Origin: Bacteroidota bacterium
GTDB lineage: Bacteria; Bacteroidota; Ignavibacteria; Kryptoniales; JAKASW01
Reading direction: 5' to 3'
Length of the DNA: 64,000 nucleotides
Assembly: GCA_021825585.1 (NCBI GenBank)
Contig: JAKAGT010000018.1
Span: 49,468-113,467 of the forward strand
Position numbers and translations under genes: made by a program. This document shows positions 49,697-58,476 of the stretch, one piece after another (position 1 is the stretch's first letter; each line of letters begins with the position of its first letter). The notes beneath the pieces were generated by a model, which did no database searches, was not told the origin of the DNA, and saw only the letters and a program-made list of their open reading frames with translations.

Positions 49697-52033
49697 TCAG
49701 TCTCCCCGACCTGTCGGGTGGCAGGTATAGCAGGAAGTCGGGCCGTACACATATCCACTAACATCCGTATGGTGCGGGTCAGTTTCGGCCTGGGAATGGC
49801 AGCCGCTTGTCGTACATGAGAAGATGGCAAAATTGGACGAAGTCGTGTGGCACTGATTGCATGTCAGCGGCGGCGCTGCGTGATTTCCTGAAGCTATCGG
49901 AAACTGCGTGTGATCGAACGTAGCGTTGCCCCAGCCGGTAGTGTTGTGGCACTGCGCGCAATTGGTTGGGTATCCCATCTGCACGTGGTTTGGATCGGTT
50001 GTGTTGTTGTAGTCCGTACTGTGGCATGAGTAGCAGTCTGTCGGCGGCGGAGTAGTATAACCGTTCGTATGACACTGAGCGCACTGGACGGAAGTATGCG
50101 CACCGGTGAGCGGGAAACCTGTTGTGCTGTGGTCAAAAGTCGCGTTGTCCCAACTTGTCGTTGAATGACACTGATTGCAGGTTGTCGGGAACCCTTGCGC
50201 CGCGTGCGGAGGATCTGTCGTGTTTGCATAATCCGTCTTGTGACAGGAATAGCAGTCCGTCGGCGGCGGAGTAGTATAACCGTTCGTATGACACTGAGCA
50301 CACTGAACGCTCGTATGTGCACCTGTCAACGGGAAGCCTGTAGTGCTGTGGTCGAATGTTGCATTGTCCCAGCTCGTCGTTGAATGGCACTGGTTACAGG
50401 TTGTCGGGAATCCCTGCGCCGCGTGCGGCGGGTCAGTAGTGTTCGCATAATCGGTCTTGTGACACGAGTAGCAATCTATCGGGGTATTTGTAACCGAACC
50501 GATGTGGCAGGACTGGCACGAAACGTTGAGATGCGCGCCCGTGAGCTGGAATGGAGACGCCGGGTGAACGAATGTCGTTGTGGTAAACGGCAAAGAGATC
50601 GTGTGACAGTTCTGGCATGCTTGAGGCAAGCCGGCTGCGACGTGGTTGACGGGTGCGGTGGCGTTGGTGTAATCGCCGCTGTGGCACGAGTAACAGGCGG
50701 TAGATGGCGCCGTCGCATAGCCGTTCGAATGGCACTGTGTGCACTGCAGATTGGTATGCTCGCCGGTAAGTGGGAAACCAGCGCCCGTATGATCAAATGT
50801 TGCATCTCCCCAGCTTGTTGTATTATGGCACTGGGAACAGGTATGTGAGAATCCCTGTTGGACGTGATTCGGATCGGTCGTATTGCTGTAATCGGTGCTG
50901 TGGCAAGAGTAGCAGTCCGTCGGGGGCGGAGTAGTGTAGCCGTTTGCGTGACACTGAGCGCACTGAACGGTTGTATGTGCACCGGTCAGGGGGAAGCCGG
51001 TAGTGCTGTGGTCAAACGTTGCGCCGGTCCAATTCGTCGTGCTGTGACATTGAGCGCAGTTGTGCGGAAATCCCAATTGTGTGTGGTTGGGACTAGTGGT
51101 GTTGGCGAAGTCTGCAGTATGGCACGAATAGCAATCGGTGTTCAGTTTCGCGGTCGGGTTCGTGTGGCAGGTCTGGCATTGCACTGACGCATGCGCACCC
51201 GTCAGCGGGAACCCTGTAGTTGTATGATCGAACGTAGCCGGGGCCCATCCGTTGATCGTGTGGCAAGTCTTGCAATTGGTCGAAAAACCACTTGCCACAT
51301 GGTTGGGGAACGCTACGCTCATGAAGTCCGCCTTGTGACAGCTGTAACAGTCCGTTGACAGGCCTTTGAAGTCAGGAGTGCTCTGGTTATGACATGCGAA
51401 ACAGTTTGCAATTGCATGGCCCGCAACAAGCGGGAAGAAGCTGTGATTGAAGTTTGTCGGTCCCCAGCTCACGTCGACAACATTGTGACATCTCTGGCAC
51501 TGCGTCGAGAAGCCTGCCTGCATGTGATTCGGGGTCGTGGTGGCATAGTAATCCTTCGAGTGACATGTAATGCACGTTACACTTATCGGAGGGAAGTACA
51601 ATCTCGAATATCCGGAATGGCAGCTTGAACAATCCAGGTTCTGGTGAGCTCCAACGAGCGGAAATCTCGTTGTCTGATGGATCTCGTCAATGTTGACAAT
51701 GAGCCACGATTTTGTCGTATGGCAACTGGCGCAGTTCGGTTCCAAACTCCCCTCGTGGACGTCTCTATGGCACGAATTGCATGTCGGCATCGCCTCGGAG
51801 AAGACAAGGCTTTTATGGCAATCCACGCAGTCAAGTGCACTGTGCTGGCCGGTTAGCTTGAAGGAAGTTTCTGTGTTGTGGTTAAATGCCATTTTACTTG
51901 GGGCGATCTTCCACGACGTCGGCACATGGCAAGATGCACAATCTATCTTCAATCGGTTCCCATGCGGAGATGATTGTGCAAGCGCGCTCGACGCGGCAAG
52001 TGTCAATACTAAGATGAATGACAGGCTGCGCAT
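49697..52033 (-). CDS. Giant multihaem cytochrome c (about 31 haem sites)
   Basis: This 778-residue protein has a signal peptide (LSFILVLTLAASSALAQ). I count 30 CXXCH motifs plus one CTTSGCH near the C-terminus. From about residue 250 it is built of repeated modules of 67-73 residues, each with three haem sites and the phrase FDHSTTGFPLTGAH. Such modules are typical of periplasmic or extracellular cytochromes that pass electrons over long distances. The gene overlaps the 20-haem gene by 25 bases and touches the barrel gene. The many Thr/Ser-rich linkers suggest an exposed, filament-like or extended protein. Confidence 0.9.
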   Translation of the reverse strand: MRSLSFILVLTLAASSALAQSSPHGNRLKIDCASCHVPTSWKIAPSKMAFNHNTETSFKLTGQHSALDCVDCHKSLVFSEAMPTCNSCHRDVHEGSLEPNCASCHTTKSWLIVNIDEIHQTTRFPLVGAHQNLDCSSCHSGYSRLYFPPISVTCITCHSKDYYATTTPNHMQAGFSTQCQRCHNVVDVSWGPTNFNHSFFPLVAGHAIANCFACHNQSTPDFKGLSTDCYSCHKADFMSVAFPNHVASGFSTNCKTCHTINGWAPATFDHTTTGFPLTGAHASVQCQTCHTNPTAKLNTDCYSCHTADFANTTSPNHTQLGFPHNCAQCHSTTNWTGATFDHSTTGFPLTGAHTTVQCAQCHANGYTTPPPTDCYSCHSTDYSNTTDPNHVQQGFSHTCSQCHNTTSWGDATFDHTGAGFPLTGEHTNLQCTQCHSNGYATAPSTACYSCHSGDYTNATAPVNHVAAGLPQACQNCHTISLPFTTTTFVHPASPFQLTGAHLNVSCQSCHIGSVTNTPIDCYSCHKTDYANTTDPPHAAQGFPTTCNQCHSTTSWDNATFDHSTTGFPLTGAHTSVQCAQCHTNGYTTPPPTDCYSCHKTDYANTTDPPHAAQGFPTTCNQCHSTTSWDNATFDHSTTGFPLTGAHTSVQCAQCHTNGYTTPPPTDCYSCHSTDYNNTTDPNHVQMGYPTNCAQCHNTTGWGNATFDHTQFPIASGNHAAPPLTCNQCHTTSSNFAIFSCTTSGCHSQAETDPHHTDVSGYVYGPTSCYTCHPTGRGD
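50021..50458 (-). repeat. Tandem 219-base duplication inside the multihaem gene
   Basis: Two 219-base units (50240-50458 and 50021-50239) encode 73-residue haem modules that look identical from KTDYANTTDPPHAAQGFPTT onward, differing only after the last CYSCH where the next module begins. At DNA level the two units differ at many third codon positions. The protein sequence is therefore more conserved than the DNA. Confidence 0.8.
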
Positions 52034-53628
52034 CTGAAATCCTTGAGTTTGTATTGTATGAATGTATTTTCATTAACCGTTACTTCCTTATGGCACTCAA
52101 TACATGCGAGTTTGGCATGGGCTCCGGTGAGCGGGAATTTGGTCTTTTGATGGTCGAAGTTTGTAGGCGACCAGTTGTTGAAAGTGTGGCAGTTCTGGCA
52201 TTCCGAGAACTTGCCGCCCTTTGTTTGCACTGCGAATTGTCCGAAGTGTATATCCCTGTGGCAGGTCTCGCAGTGCGGATTCAGCGAACGAAAAACAGAA
52301 ACCTCGACGCCAGCGGAATTTTTCCTGTAATGACAGCTCCTGCATGAAACGTCTGCGTGTTTCCCCAGAAGCTTGAAGCTGGTCTTGTTGTGATCAAATG
52401 CGACTTTGTCCCACGTCGCTGTCGTGTGGCAGCTTGTGCAATTGTCATTTGGCAAAAACTCTTCAGTCAGTTCGGTCCCGTGTACGTTCTTGTGACAATC
52501 AATGCACTGTGTTCCGAGATTCTTGAAGTGCCAGGAGTTGGAACTGAGGTGGCATGATTCGCACGGTACTGCGAGATGTGAACCGGTTAGTCGGAACTTG
52601 CCTTTGTCATGCATCGCGATTGTGAACGTTGTGAGCTTGAATCCGTAAACCGTATGGCAATCGGCACAGTTTTCTACGACGTTGTTCACAGTAAAGTCGC
52701 CGTGATGAGCGTCCTTATGACAGTCGGTGCAGAGCGCGTGTTTCGGTCGCGAGTTCAGATTATCGCCGTGGCAGTTCCGACACGAAACATCGGCGTGCAT
52801 GCCTATCAACGGGTAATCGGTGAGGTTGTGGTTGAAAGTTTTTGCCTCGATCAGCGTGAAGGAAACCGTAGTGTGACATTTCTCGCAAATTTCCCCGAAC
52901 TTTCCGTTATGGAGGTCTCTGTGGCAGGGGACGCAGTTTTCGAACTTCACTCCGGCGAATTGAGTGAACGGCTTCCCGTTTCGTACCTCGCTCACATGGC
53001 ATTTGGCGCATTCCACTTTCTTATGGGCTCCGGTAAGCGTAAACTCCGTCTTGTCGTGTTTGAACTTAGTCGCGGGCTTGAAGCTGTTCTCGTTGTGACA
53101 GGAGGCGCAATCCTCTCCGAGCGTTCCCTGATGCGGGCCCTCGTGACACGAAGAGCAGCTCGTACTCAATCCAAGATATGTGCCATTCCTCTTTTCGAAT
53201 TCTGAGCTGCTGATGAATTTTGTCTGGTGGCACGCCCGGCACTGCAGAGTTGCATGCTTCCCTTTCAAAGGATATCCAGTCAAGGTATGATCGAATGACT
53301 TTGTGTCGAAGTGAATAATCTCAAACTGCCTCCCATGATGTTCGCTGTGACAGCTTGCACAGTTCTGGCTTCGCACCTGCGGGTTGGCGTGGTAACCCCT
53401 GTTCTGGTTGATGAGATCCTGAATTTCCGTATGACAGGCGAGGCATTTGAAGTTTTCAACCTGTTTACCGAGAACGTGGCACTTAGTACAGTTGCTCAAC
53501 CCCTCAAGGTTTGCGTGCGCTGTCGTAAGCGGACCTGGCGATATTTGAGCAAATGCACTAGCGGCCATGAACGTAATCAGAAATACTGCGGATATATATC
53601 TGAATGATCCCTTCTTTTCAGTCGTCAT
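52009..53628 (-). CDS. Multihaem cytochrome c (20 haem sites)
   Basis: This is about 539 residues from ATG 53628, which gives a proper signal peptide (FRYISAVFLITFMAASAFAQ); a longer frame to 53712 is unlikely. I count 20 CXXCH motifs. The phrase FDHxxTxxxLxGxHxxxxCxxCH recurs, as in the larger cytochrome, so the two share ancestry. The frame overlaps the preceding oxidoreductase gene by 11 bases and the following cytochrome gene by 25 bases. It is probably the periplasmic electron carrier between the inner membrane and the outer-membrane part. Confidence 0.9.
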   Translation of the reverse strand: MTTEKKGSFRYISAVFLITFMAASAFAQISPGPLTTAHANLEGLSNCTKCHVLGKQVENFKCLACHTEIQDLINQNRGYHANPQVRSQNCASCHSEHHGRQFEIIHFDTKSFDHTLTGYPLKGKHATLQCRACHQTKFISSSEFEKRNGTYLGLSTSCSSCHEGPHQGTLGEDCASCHNENSFKPATKFKHDKTEFTLTGAHKKVECAKCHVSEVRNGKPFTQFAGVKFENCVPCHRDLHNGKFGEICEKCHTTVSFTLIEAKTFNHNLTDYPLIGMHADVSCRNCHGDNLNSRPKHALCTDCHKDAHHGDFTVNNVVENCADCHTVYGFKLTTFTIAMHDKGKFRLTGSHLAVPCESCHLSSNSWHFKNLGTQCIDCHKNVHGTELTEEFLPNDNCTSCHTTATWDKVAFDHNKTSFKLLGKHADVSCRSCHYRKNSAGVEVSVFRSLNPHCETCHRDIHFGQFAVQTKGGKFSECQNCHTFNNWSPTNFDHQKTKFPLTGAHAKLACIECHKEVTVNENTFIQYKLKDFRCAACHSS

Positions 53629-54964
53629 GCTTGAGAATAGCTTCTCCGAATTTTGAGGTGACTTCAACGCCGATTTTCTGGAGAAATGCCGTAGGAAGAG
53701 TGCCCCCGGCAAAGATGTAAACCAGGTCGTTTTCTATTGTCACCGGTTCCGGCTGGTTGTCAATCGACAAAACCACCTTTTCATCCGTGATTTCTTTCAC
53801 GTTGGAATTGAAAATTATCCGGACCCGGTTGTTGGCGGCAGCTATCGAGATATTCTCGGAATTTTTCGGCTTTATTCTGGAGAAATCCTCTCCGCGGTAC
53901 GATAATGTCACTTCATTCTTGTCGTCGGTTTCCGCTATCATCAGGGCGTTTTCAATAGCGGCGTCTCCACCCCCGATGACCAGCACCTTCTTGCCGTTTA
54001 TTAGTTCCGGCTCAAGAAGGCGATAGGCAACTTTTTCCTTTTCCTCGCCCGGGACACCGAGCTTGCGGGGCGATCCGCGTCTCCCGATCGCCAATATGAC
54101 CCCTTTCGAGGTGTACACTCCCTTTGTGGTCTTGACGCTGAAGATGTTGTCGCATCGTTCGATGGATTCGACCTTTTCGTTCTCATTGATTGTAATCTCA
54201 TTCTGTCTGAGCACGAGCCTCCAAATATCGAGCAACCCGGTCTTCGATGTTTGCCGCACCTTTACCTGGCCGTAAAGCGGAAGCTCCATGGGCGAAGTCA
54301 TAACAACCTTCTGCCTTGGGAAATTGAAAACTGTTCCGCCGAGCGTATCCTGCTCGAGTGTGACGCATTTCAACTTATTCTTGACGGCGGCAAGCGTCGC
54401 CGATATACCGGCGGGACCGGCCCCGACGATAACAAGGTCATAGTCGGTTTTTAAAGTGCCATTCATCTTCTTCACGAAAAAGTGAACCGCCTGCTTTCCT
54501 TGTTCCACGGCATTCTTTATTAGAGCCATGCCGCCAAGCTCGCCGGCTATGAACAGCCCGGGGATATTCGTCTCGAATTCCTGGCTGATATGCGGAAGCT
54601 CGACGCCGCGTTTCTCGGTTCCGATGCAGAGGCTTATGGCGTGGACGGGACAGGCATGAAAACAAGCGCCGTGTCCGACGCATCGTGATGCGCTGATCAC
54701 CTGTGCCTTGCCGTGAACGATGCCGAGGATGTCCTTCTCGGGGCAAGCTGTTATGCACGCACCGCTGCCGATACAGGTGTCCTGATTTACGACAGGATGG
54801 AGTGACACAGGCTCATGGAGACCGAGCTTCTTTGCAGATTCGAGTTTTGCCAGGTTTCTTACTGAATTCCTGTGCTTTGCCCACAGGTAAATCGCGATCA
54901 CTGCCAGCATGAAGATCACTGCCGAAGCATAGGTAATCAGGTTTTCTATGAATGCTTCTTTCAA
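53618..54964 (-). CDS. Membrane-anchored Fe-S/FAD oxidoreductase (thioredoxin-reductase-like)
   Basis: This is a 448-residue protein. An N-terminal membrane anchor (ITYASAVIFMLAVIAIYLW) is followed by two [4Fe-4S] motifs (CIGSGACITACP and CVGHGACFHACP, about residues 63-110). An FAD fold (LVIVGAGPAGISATLAAVKN) and an NAD(P) fold (KVLVIGGGDAAIENALMIAE) come next, as in thioredoxin-reductase-like or YpdA-like proteins. A redox-active CxxC of classic thioredoxin reductase is not seen. It likely moves electrons between NAD(P)H or ferredoxin on the cytoplasmic side and the adjoining b-type cytochrome-like protein. Confidence 0.82.
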   Translation of the reverse strand: MKEAFIENLITYASAVIFMLAVIAIYLWAKHRNSVRNLAKLESAKKLGLHEPVSLHPVVNQDTCIGSGACITACPEKDILGIVHGKAQVISASRCVGHGACFHACPVHAISLCIGTEKRGVELPHISQEFETNIPGLFIAGELGGMALIKNAVEQGKQAVHFFVKKMNGTLKTDYDLVIVGAGPAGISATLAAVKNKLKCVTLEQDTLGGTVFNFPRQKVVMTSPMELPLYGQVKVRQTSKTGLLDIWRLVLRQNEITINENEKVESIERCDNIFSVKTTKGVYTSKGVILAIGRRGSPRKLGVPGEEKEKVAYRLLEPELINGKKVLVIGGGDAAIENALMIAETDDKNEVTLSYRGEDFSRIKPKNSENISIAAANNRVRIIFNSNVKEITDEKVVLSIDNQPEPVTIENDLVYIFAGGTLPTAFLQKIGVEVTSKFGEAILKHDD

Positions 54965-54997
54965 GATTTTGCCTCTGTCAGTTGATTGAACGACCCG

Positions 54998-55879
54998 TCA
55001 GAAAATCCATCTGTATCCGAATGCGAAGACCACGCCGATGTGTATGAACATGATTACAAACATTACTATTGCAAAAGGGAGGTGCACGATGTGCCAGTGG
55101 CGGAAGAACCTGTGCATTACGTTCAGCAGTCTGATCCTTCTTGCCAATATCATCCGTGACCTTGCTATCCTTTTTGTCCTGCGGATTTCATGCCTGGAGA
55201 GTCCGATAGATTTAAGCTCTTTGCCAAAAGCCCGCAGTGTCTTCCGCATATGAAACGAATCCTTTACCAGGAAGGTGAGACTGTTGGTAAGCGTCTCTTT
55301 TTTCAGCTTGGTGTAGTCTGAGGCGGTTTCGATCATACGAATCAATTCGTCGTTTACGTGGTGGTCTGCCTGAAGCCTTCTAGAGAAGTCCCTTCCGATG
55401 TCGTTTAGCTCCTGGACGCTGAGAATTTGCCCCTGGATCGTCTTTGGAATTCTCACATAGAGGAATCTGCCGACAACTCCGCTGAGAACGACGGCCGTCA
55501 TGCTCCAGAAACTCACTGCGACGATTCCACCGAATTTGAAGGATGTGTGGAATAAGACGAGCACCGGCCCCAGCGTGCAGAGGAAGATGTGGAGCTCGAG
55601 CCAGTTCTTGAGATAGCCGAAGTGCAGGAAGGCCTTTACCCTCTTCCTGATCATATAGATCACGACCCCCACTATCATCATGAAACTGCCGACGACGCCG
55701 AGCCCTTCGCCTACTAAGCCGCTCGGTTCCAGCAGCGAATTCTGAGGATTGAAGAACCTATCGACAAGAGGGGTAGCATAATACTGATACCCGTTGATCA
55801 CAAGAAGAAGCGTGGAAAGGATCCCTACGATAAAAAAGGATCCCACGTAAATTGCATGTACTCGTTTACTCATGGACAC
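54998..55879 (-). CDS. Membrane protein resembling a b-type cytochrome
   Basis: This 293-residue protein has about five hydrophobic segments. Histidines sit in membrane segments in a pattern suited to haem b (LELHIFLCTLGPVLVLFHTS and HWHIVHLPFAIVMFVIMFIH). The basic loop LSRHEIRRTKRIARSRMILA faces the cytoplasm. It is the first gene of the minus-strand cytochrome cluster and probably connects the quinone pool, the Fe-S/FAD protein and the periplasmic cytochromes. I could not assign it to a named family with certainty. Confidence 0.68.
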   Translation of the reverse strand: MSMSKRVHAIYVGSFFIVGILSTLLLVINGYQYYATPLVDRFFNPQNSLLEPSGLVGEGLGVVGSFMMIVGVVIYMIRKRVKAFLHFGYLKNWLELHIFLCTLGPVLVLFHTSFKFGGIVAVSFWSMTAVVLSGVVGRFLYVRIPKTIQGQILSVQELNDIGRDFSRRLQADHHVNDELIRMIETASDYTKLKKETLTNSLTFLVKDSFHMRKTLRAFGKELKSIGLSRHEIRRTKRIARSRMILARRIRLLNVMHRFFRHWHIVHLPFAIVMFVIMFIHIGVVFAFGYRWIF

Positions 55880-56038
55880 TCAGATTTTTGTGAACGTTAG
55901 CCAGCGTCAAAACCTGGGGGTCCTCAAATTGTTCCTAGCAACAATCTCTATCGAACTATATCGGAAAGATGATAAGAAACCCGAAGGGAATTTGCAAGTG
56001 CGTCTTGTAATAAAATTGTAATGCCTCACTGAAAGGGT

Positions 56039-56120
56039 TATTTCTCTCGCAAAGGCGCCAAGAACGCAAAGAAATGTTGACGAGCGGTTCGCTTTGCGAG
56101 CTCGGCTTGGCGAGAAACCA
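56039..56120. repeat. Type C dispersed repeat (CTCGCAAAGGCGCCAAGAAC family)
   Basis: TCTCGCAAAGGCGCCAAGAAC at the left (56044 onward) faces GCTTTGCGAGCTCGGCTTGG and CGAGAAA at the right (to about 56117), forming an imperfect palindrome. Sequences of this kind, with CGCAAAG and AACGCAAAGAAA words, are a widespread bacterial intergenic repeat in my experience. The stretch 55880-56038 before it has no gene or signal I recognise. Confidence 0.55.
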
Positions 56121-56154
56121 TAAGTGTGGGGTTACGAAAACAGGAAGGTGGCAC

Positions 56155-56204
56155 TTGACAACGGGAGCGCGATTATACTATATTGTGTTGGTTCTTGTAT
56201 ACAA
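56155..56204 (+). promoter_or_regulatory. Candidate promoter with a palindromic operator
   Basis: TTGACA at 56155-56160 and TATATT at 56179-56184 are separated by 18 bases and could be -35 and -10 elements. TTGTATACAA at 56195-56204 is a perfect ten-base palindrome located around the expected transcription start. GntR/FadR-type regulators commonly bind such TTGTATACAA-like sites. The GntR gene begins about 560 bases downstream, so a long leader would be required. An open frame of 60 codons starts at 56221 but I cannot support it as a gene. Confidence 0.4.
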
Positions 56205-56600
56205 TTAGGTATAGCAAATAATGCCCTTTTCTCCTTCTGATTGGCCGGTTCACCATATTCCGTTCTCACATTTAGTCCTGTGCAGAAACCCACTGCCTAA
56301 GGGAGTGGTAACGGACGAATTGCTTTACCAGTCATTCCGGTCAAGCGAAGACAGCTGCTTTTGTGACAACCACTTGTTTACTGACTCCAATGTTCGTTAT
56401 TAAGAGGCAGGTGGGGACCTAAGGGCGTTTTCAATTGTCGTCGATCAATGCGGTATTCGGCGTCTTGCCGCCTCAGGTCCGTCCCTTACTGATGTTCCAA
56501 ATGTGACTGAGTTGGCGAAGCTGTGCAAATGCCATCGTGAAGACTTCTGGGGGCCGAGCCATCCCACCGGGACCGCAAAGTCAAGGACTATTCGGGCAAA

Positions 56601-56633
56601 TTGTATAATTTTAGCTGCAAGAATTTGTATAAT
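56601..56633 (+). promoter_or_regulatory. Repeated TTGTATAAT sites upstream of the GntR gene
   Basis: TTGTATAAT occurs at 56601-56609 and again at 56625-56633, starting 24 bases apart, and resembles the TTGTATACAA palindrome at 56195. They lie about 130 bases before the GntR start and may be operator half-sites for autoregulation or -10-like elements. The rest of 56205-56761 holds no gene or repeat that I can support. Confidence 0.35.
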
Positions 56634-56761
56634 AGGCGAAACCAGAATAACAGTGTAAGTAGTCTGGCCACTAAGGTGATGCCAGCGCATATGAAATTTA
56701 GCCGACATAGTTGCACTCTCGTGGGTCGGAATGATGTCTAAGTTGAAGTAGAAGGTGGAAG

Positions 56762-57481
56762 ATGAATGTTAAACGGGGAAGCGCGGAATTAAATGAATCT
56801 GCTCGTGCTACCACGAAAGACAAGATCTATCAGTCGCTGAGGGCAGATATAATTTCCCATCGTCTCAAACCGGGGCAGCCAATTCGTGAAGACGAATTGG
56901 CTCAGAAGTACGGGATAAGCCGGACGCCTATAAGAGAAATGCTACGGAGACTGGAACAGGAAGATCTGGTCAAGATAGTTCCTAATGTAGGCGTCTACAT
57001 CTCGGAACTCACCGCAAAGGACATTGAGGAAGTTTTGGATCTTCGCATCTGGCTCGAAACGGCGGCTGCGAGGGCCGCGGCCTCGAGGGTAAAAGAAGAA
57101 CATTTGGAGCAGCTTAGAGAAATAGACAAGCAGCTCGATCTTGCGGTCAAAATGCAGGATAGCATACTCTCTTTCGAAGCTGACGGTAAGCTTCACGATT
57201 TAATACTGGTTGCCGCGGGAAATGCAAGAGCAAGGAGGATCATACATAACCTGCTGGGACAGATTCACAGAATAAGATTCATCTCGGGACACAAACCTGG
57301 CAGGATAAACACCACGGTTGCCGAACACAAACAGATTGTAGCCGCCTTAATTGATCGCGATCCTGAAAAGGCCGCTGCGTCAATGAAGGTACATCTGGTA
57401 AACACCAAGGAAATACTCCTGCCGTCGTCTGAGATGGAAGAAAAGTTTGCATCGTTCGTACGGAATTCATTTTCGCTCTGA
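56762..57481 (+). CDS. GntR-family (FadR/FCD subfamily) transcriptional regulator
   Basis: This is a 239-residue protein. The winged helix-turn-helix is at about 17-85 (QSLRADIISHRLKPGQPIRE, YGISRTPIREMLRRLEQEDL), and an FCD ligand-binding domain at about 95-225 has histidines that can bind metal (DGKLHDLI, IHNLLGQIHRIRF). It should repress the sugar operon that follows after eight bases, released by a catabolic intermediate. A start with GAAGGTGGAAG upstream supports ATG 56762. Confidence 0.9.
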   Translation: MNVKRGSAELNESARATTKDKIYQSLRADIISHRLKPGQPIREDELAQKYGISRTPIREMLRRLEQEDLVKIVPNVGVYISELTAKDIEEVLDLRIWLETAAARAAASRVKEEHLEQLREIDKQLDLAVKMQDSILSFEADGKLHDLILVAAGNARARRIIHNLLGQIHRIRFISGHKPGRINTTVAEHKQIVAALIDRDPEKAAASMKVHLVNTKEILLPSSEMEEKFASFVRNSFSL

Positions 57482-57489
57482 AGGATTCG

Positions 57490-58476
57490 ATGATGGATAT
57501 AGTTATAACGGAGAACATTGACGGCTGCGCGATAAAGAGTCTGGAGAACCGGTATAAGGTGCTGCGCGACGAAACATTATGGAAAGATTCGAAATCCCTT
57601 TCCAAGCGTCTCTCCGACGCTAAGGCGGTCATAGTCAGGAATCAAACGAGGGTCGACAGCCAGCTCTTAAAGAGTGCGTCGTCTCTTCTGATAATAGGCC
57701 GCGCCGGCGTTGGATACGACAACATCGATGTCGATGCTGCGAGCAAATCCGGGATTGTAGTAAGCTACACACCGAATGAAAACTCCATTTCGACCGCAGA
57801 ACATGCATTTGCATTAATCCTCGGATTGTATCGTAAGGTTCCTGCCGGTCATTTTTCAACGATAAACGGTGAGTGGGATAGGTACAGCTTTGTCGGCCAT
57901 GAGCTTTTCGGGAAGACATTGGGCATTCTCGGGTTAGGAAGAGTGGGCGCAAGAGTCGCAGTCCGCGCCAGGGCCTTCGGCATGAAAGTCATCGCGTACG
58001 ATAGGTTCCTTTCGCGGCATGAATACCCGGTAACCGAAACAGCGACCGAGTTAAGGGACTTGAAAGACGTATTGACGGAGGCCGACATCGTCTCTTGTCA
58101 TCTTCCCTTGAAAGATGATACAGGGGGATTGATAGACTACTCAAAATTGAAGTTAATGAAGAAGAGTGCCATCATAGTCAACACATCGCGCGGAGAAGTC
58201 ATCGTCGAGAGCGATCTCATCCGTGCACTGAAGGAGGGAGTGATTGCGGGAGCAGGCCTCGATGTTCGTGAGAAGGAACCGCCGGTGGAATCGGAATTAA
58301 ATCACATGGGCAACGTGGTGCTGACGCCGCACGTAGCGGGACTCACTGTCGAGGCGCAGGAGAAGGTCGTGGAAACCGTGGCAAATGATGTGGACAGAGT
58401 GTTGCAGGGGCTGGCGGCCCTAAATTATGTCAATTTCCCACTTCCAAGAGTAGGAGCGATACGTGATGACAAATGA
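57490..58476 (+). CDS. D-isomer-specific 2-hydroxyacid dehydrogenase (SerA-like)
   Basis: This 328-residue protein has the NAD fold LGILGLGRVGARVAVRARAF. The family catalytic set is visible: Arg in INYDNIDVDAASKSG-type and NTSRGEVIVE regions, Glu in REKEPP and His in LTPHVAGLT. The substrate is not fixed by sequence; phosphoglycerate, lactate or glycerate are all possible. The 3' end overlaps the next gene by 11 bases. It is the first enzyme gene of the operon under the GntR protein. Confidence 0.88.
   Translation: MMDIVITENIDGCAIKSLENRYKVLRDETLWKDSKSLSKRLSDAKAVIVRNQTRVDSQLLKSASSLLIIGRAGVGYDNIDVDAASKSGIVVSYTPNENSISTAEHAFALILGLYRKVPAGHFSTINGEWDRYSFVGHELFGKTLGILGLGRVGARVAVRARAFGMKVIAYDRFLSRHEYPVTETATELRDLKDVLTEADIVSCHLPLKDDTGGLIDYSKLKLMKKSAIIVNTSRGEVIVESDLIRALKEGVIAGAGLDVREKEPPVESELNHMGNVVLTPHVAGLTVEAQEKVVETVANDVDRVLQGLAALNYVNFPLPRVGAIRDDK

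Noticed and set aside
50165..50848. Open frames on the plus strand opposite the multihaem gene
   Set aside because: They are mirror frames of the repeated cytochrome codons, Arg/Val-rich and without a ribosome-binding site or family similarity.
49697..52033. Regular short repeats that could suggest a CRISPR array or minisatellite
   Set aside because: They are repeated haem-binding modules of one long open frame with CXXCH motifs and a signal peptide; there are no constant repeats with unique spacers.
53629..53712. Longer N-terminus for the 20-haem cytochrome
   Set aside because: Starting at 53712 would bury the signal peptide behind 28 residues and lengthen the overlap with the preceding gene.
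56221..56403. A 60-codon open frame after the candidate promoter
   Set aside because: No Shine-Dalgarno, no recognisable domain and unusual residue use; I do not report it as a gene, although its position close to the operator-like site is noted.
56445..56708. An 87-codon minus-strand open frame upstream of the GntR gene
   Set aside because: No start signal or similarity, and composition fits non-coding DNA.
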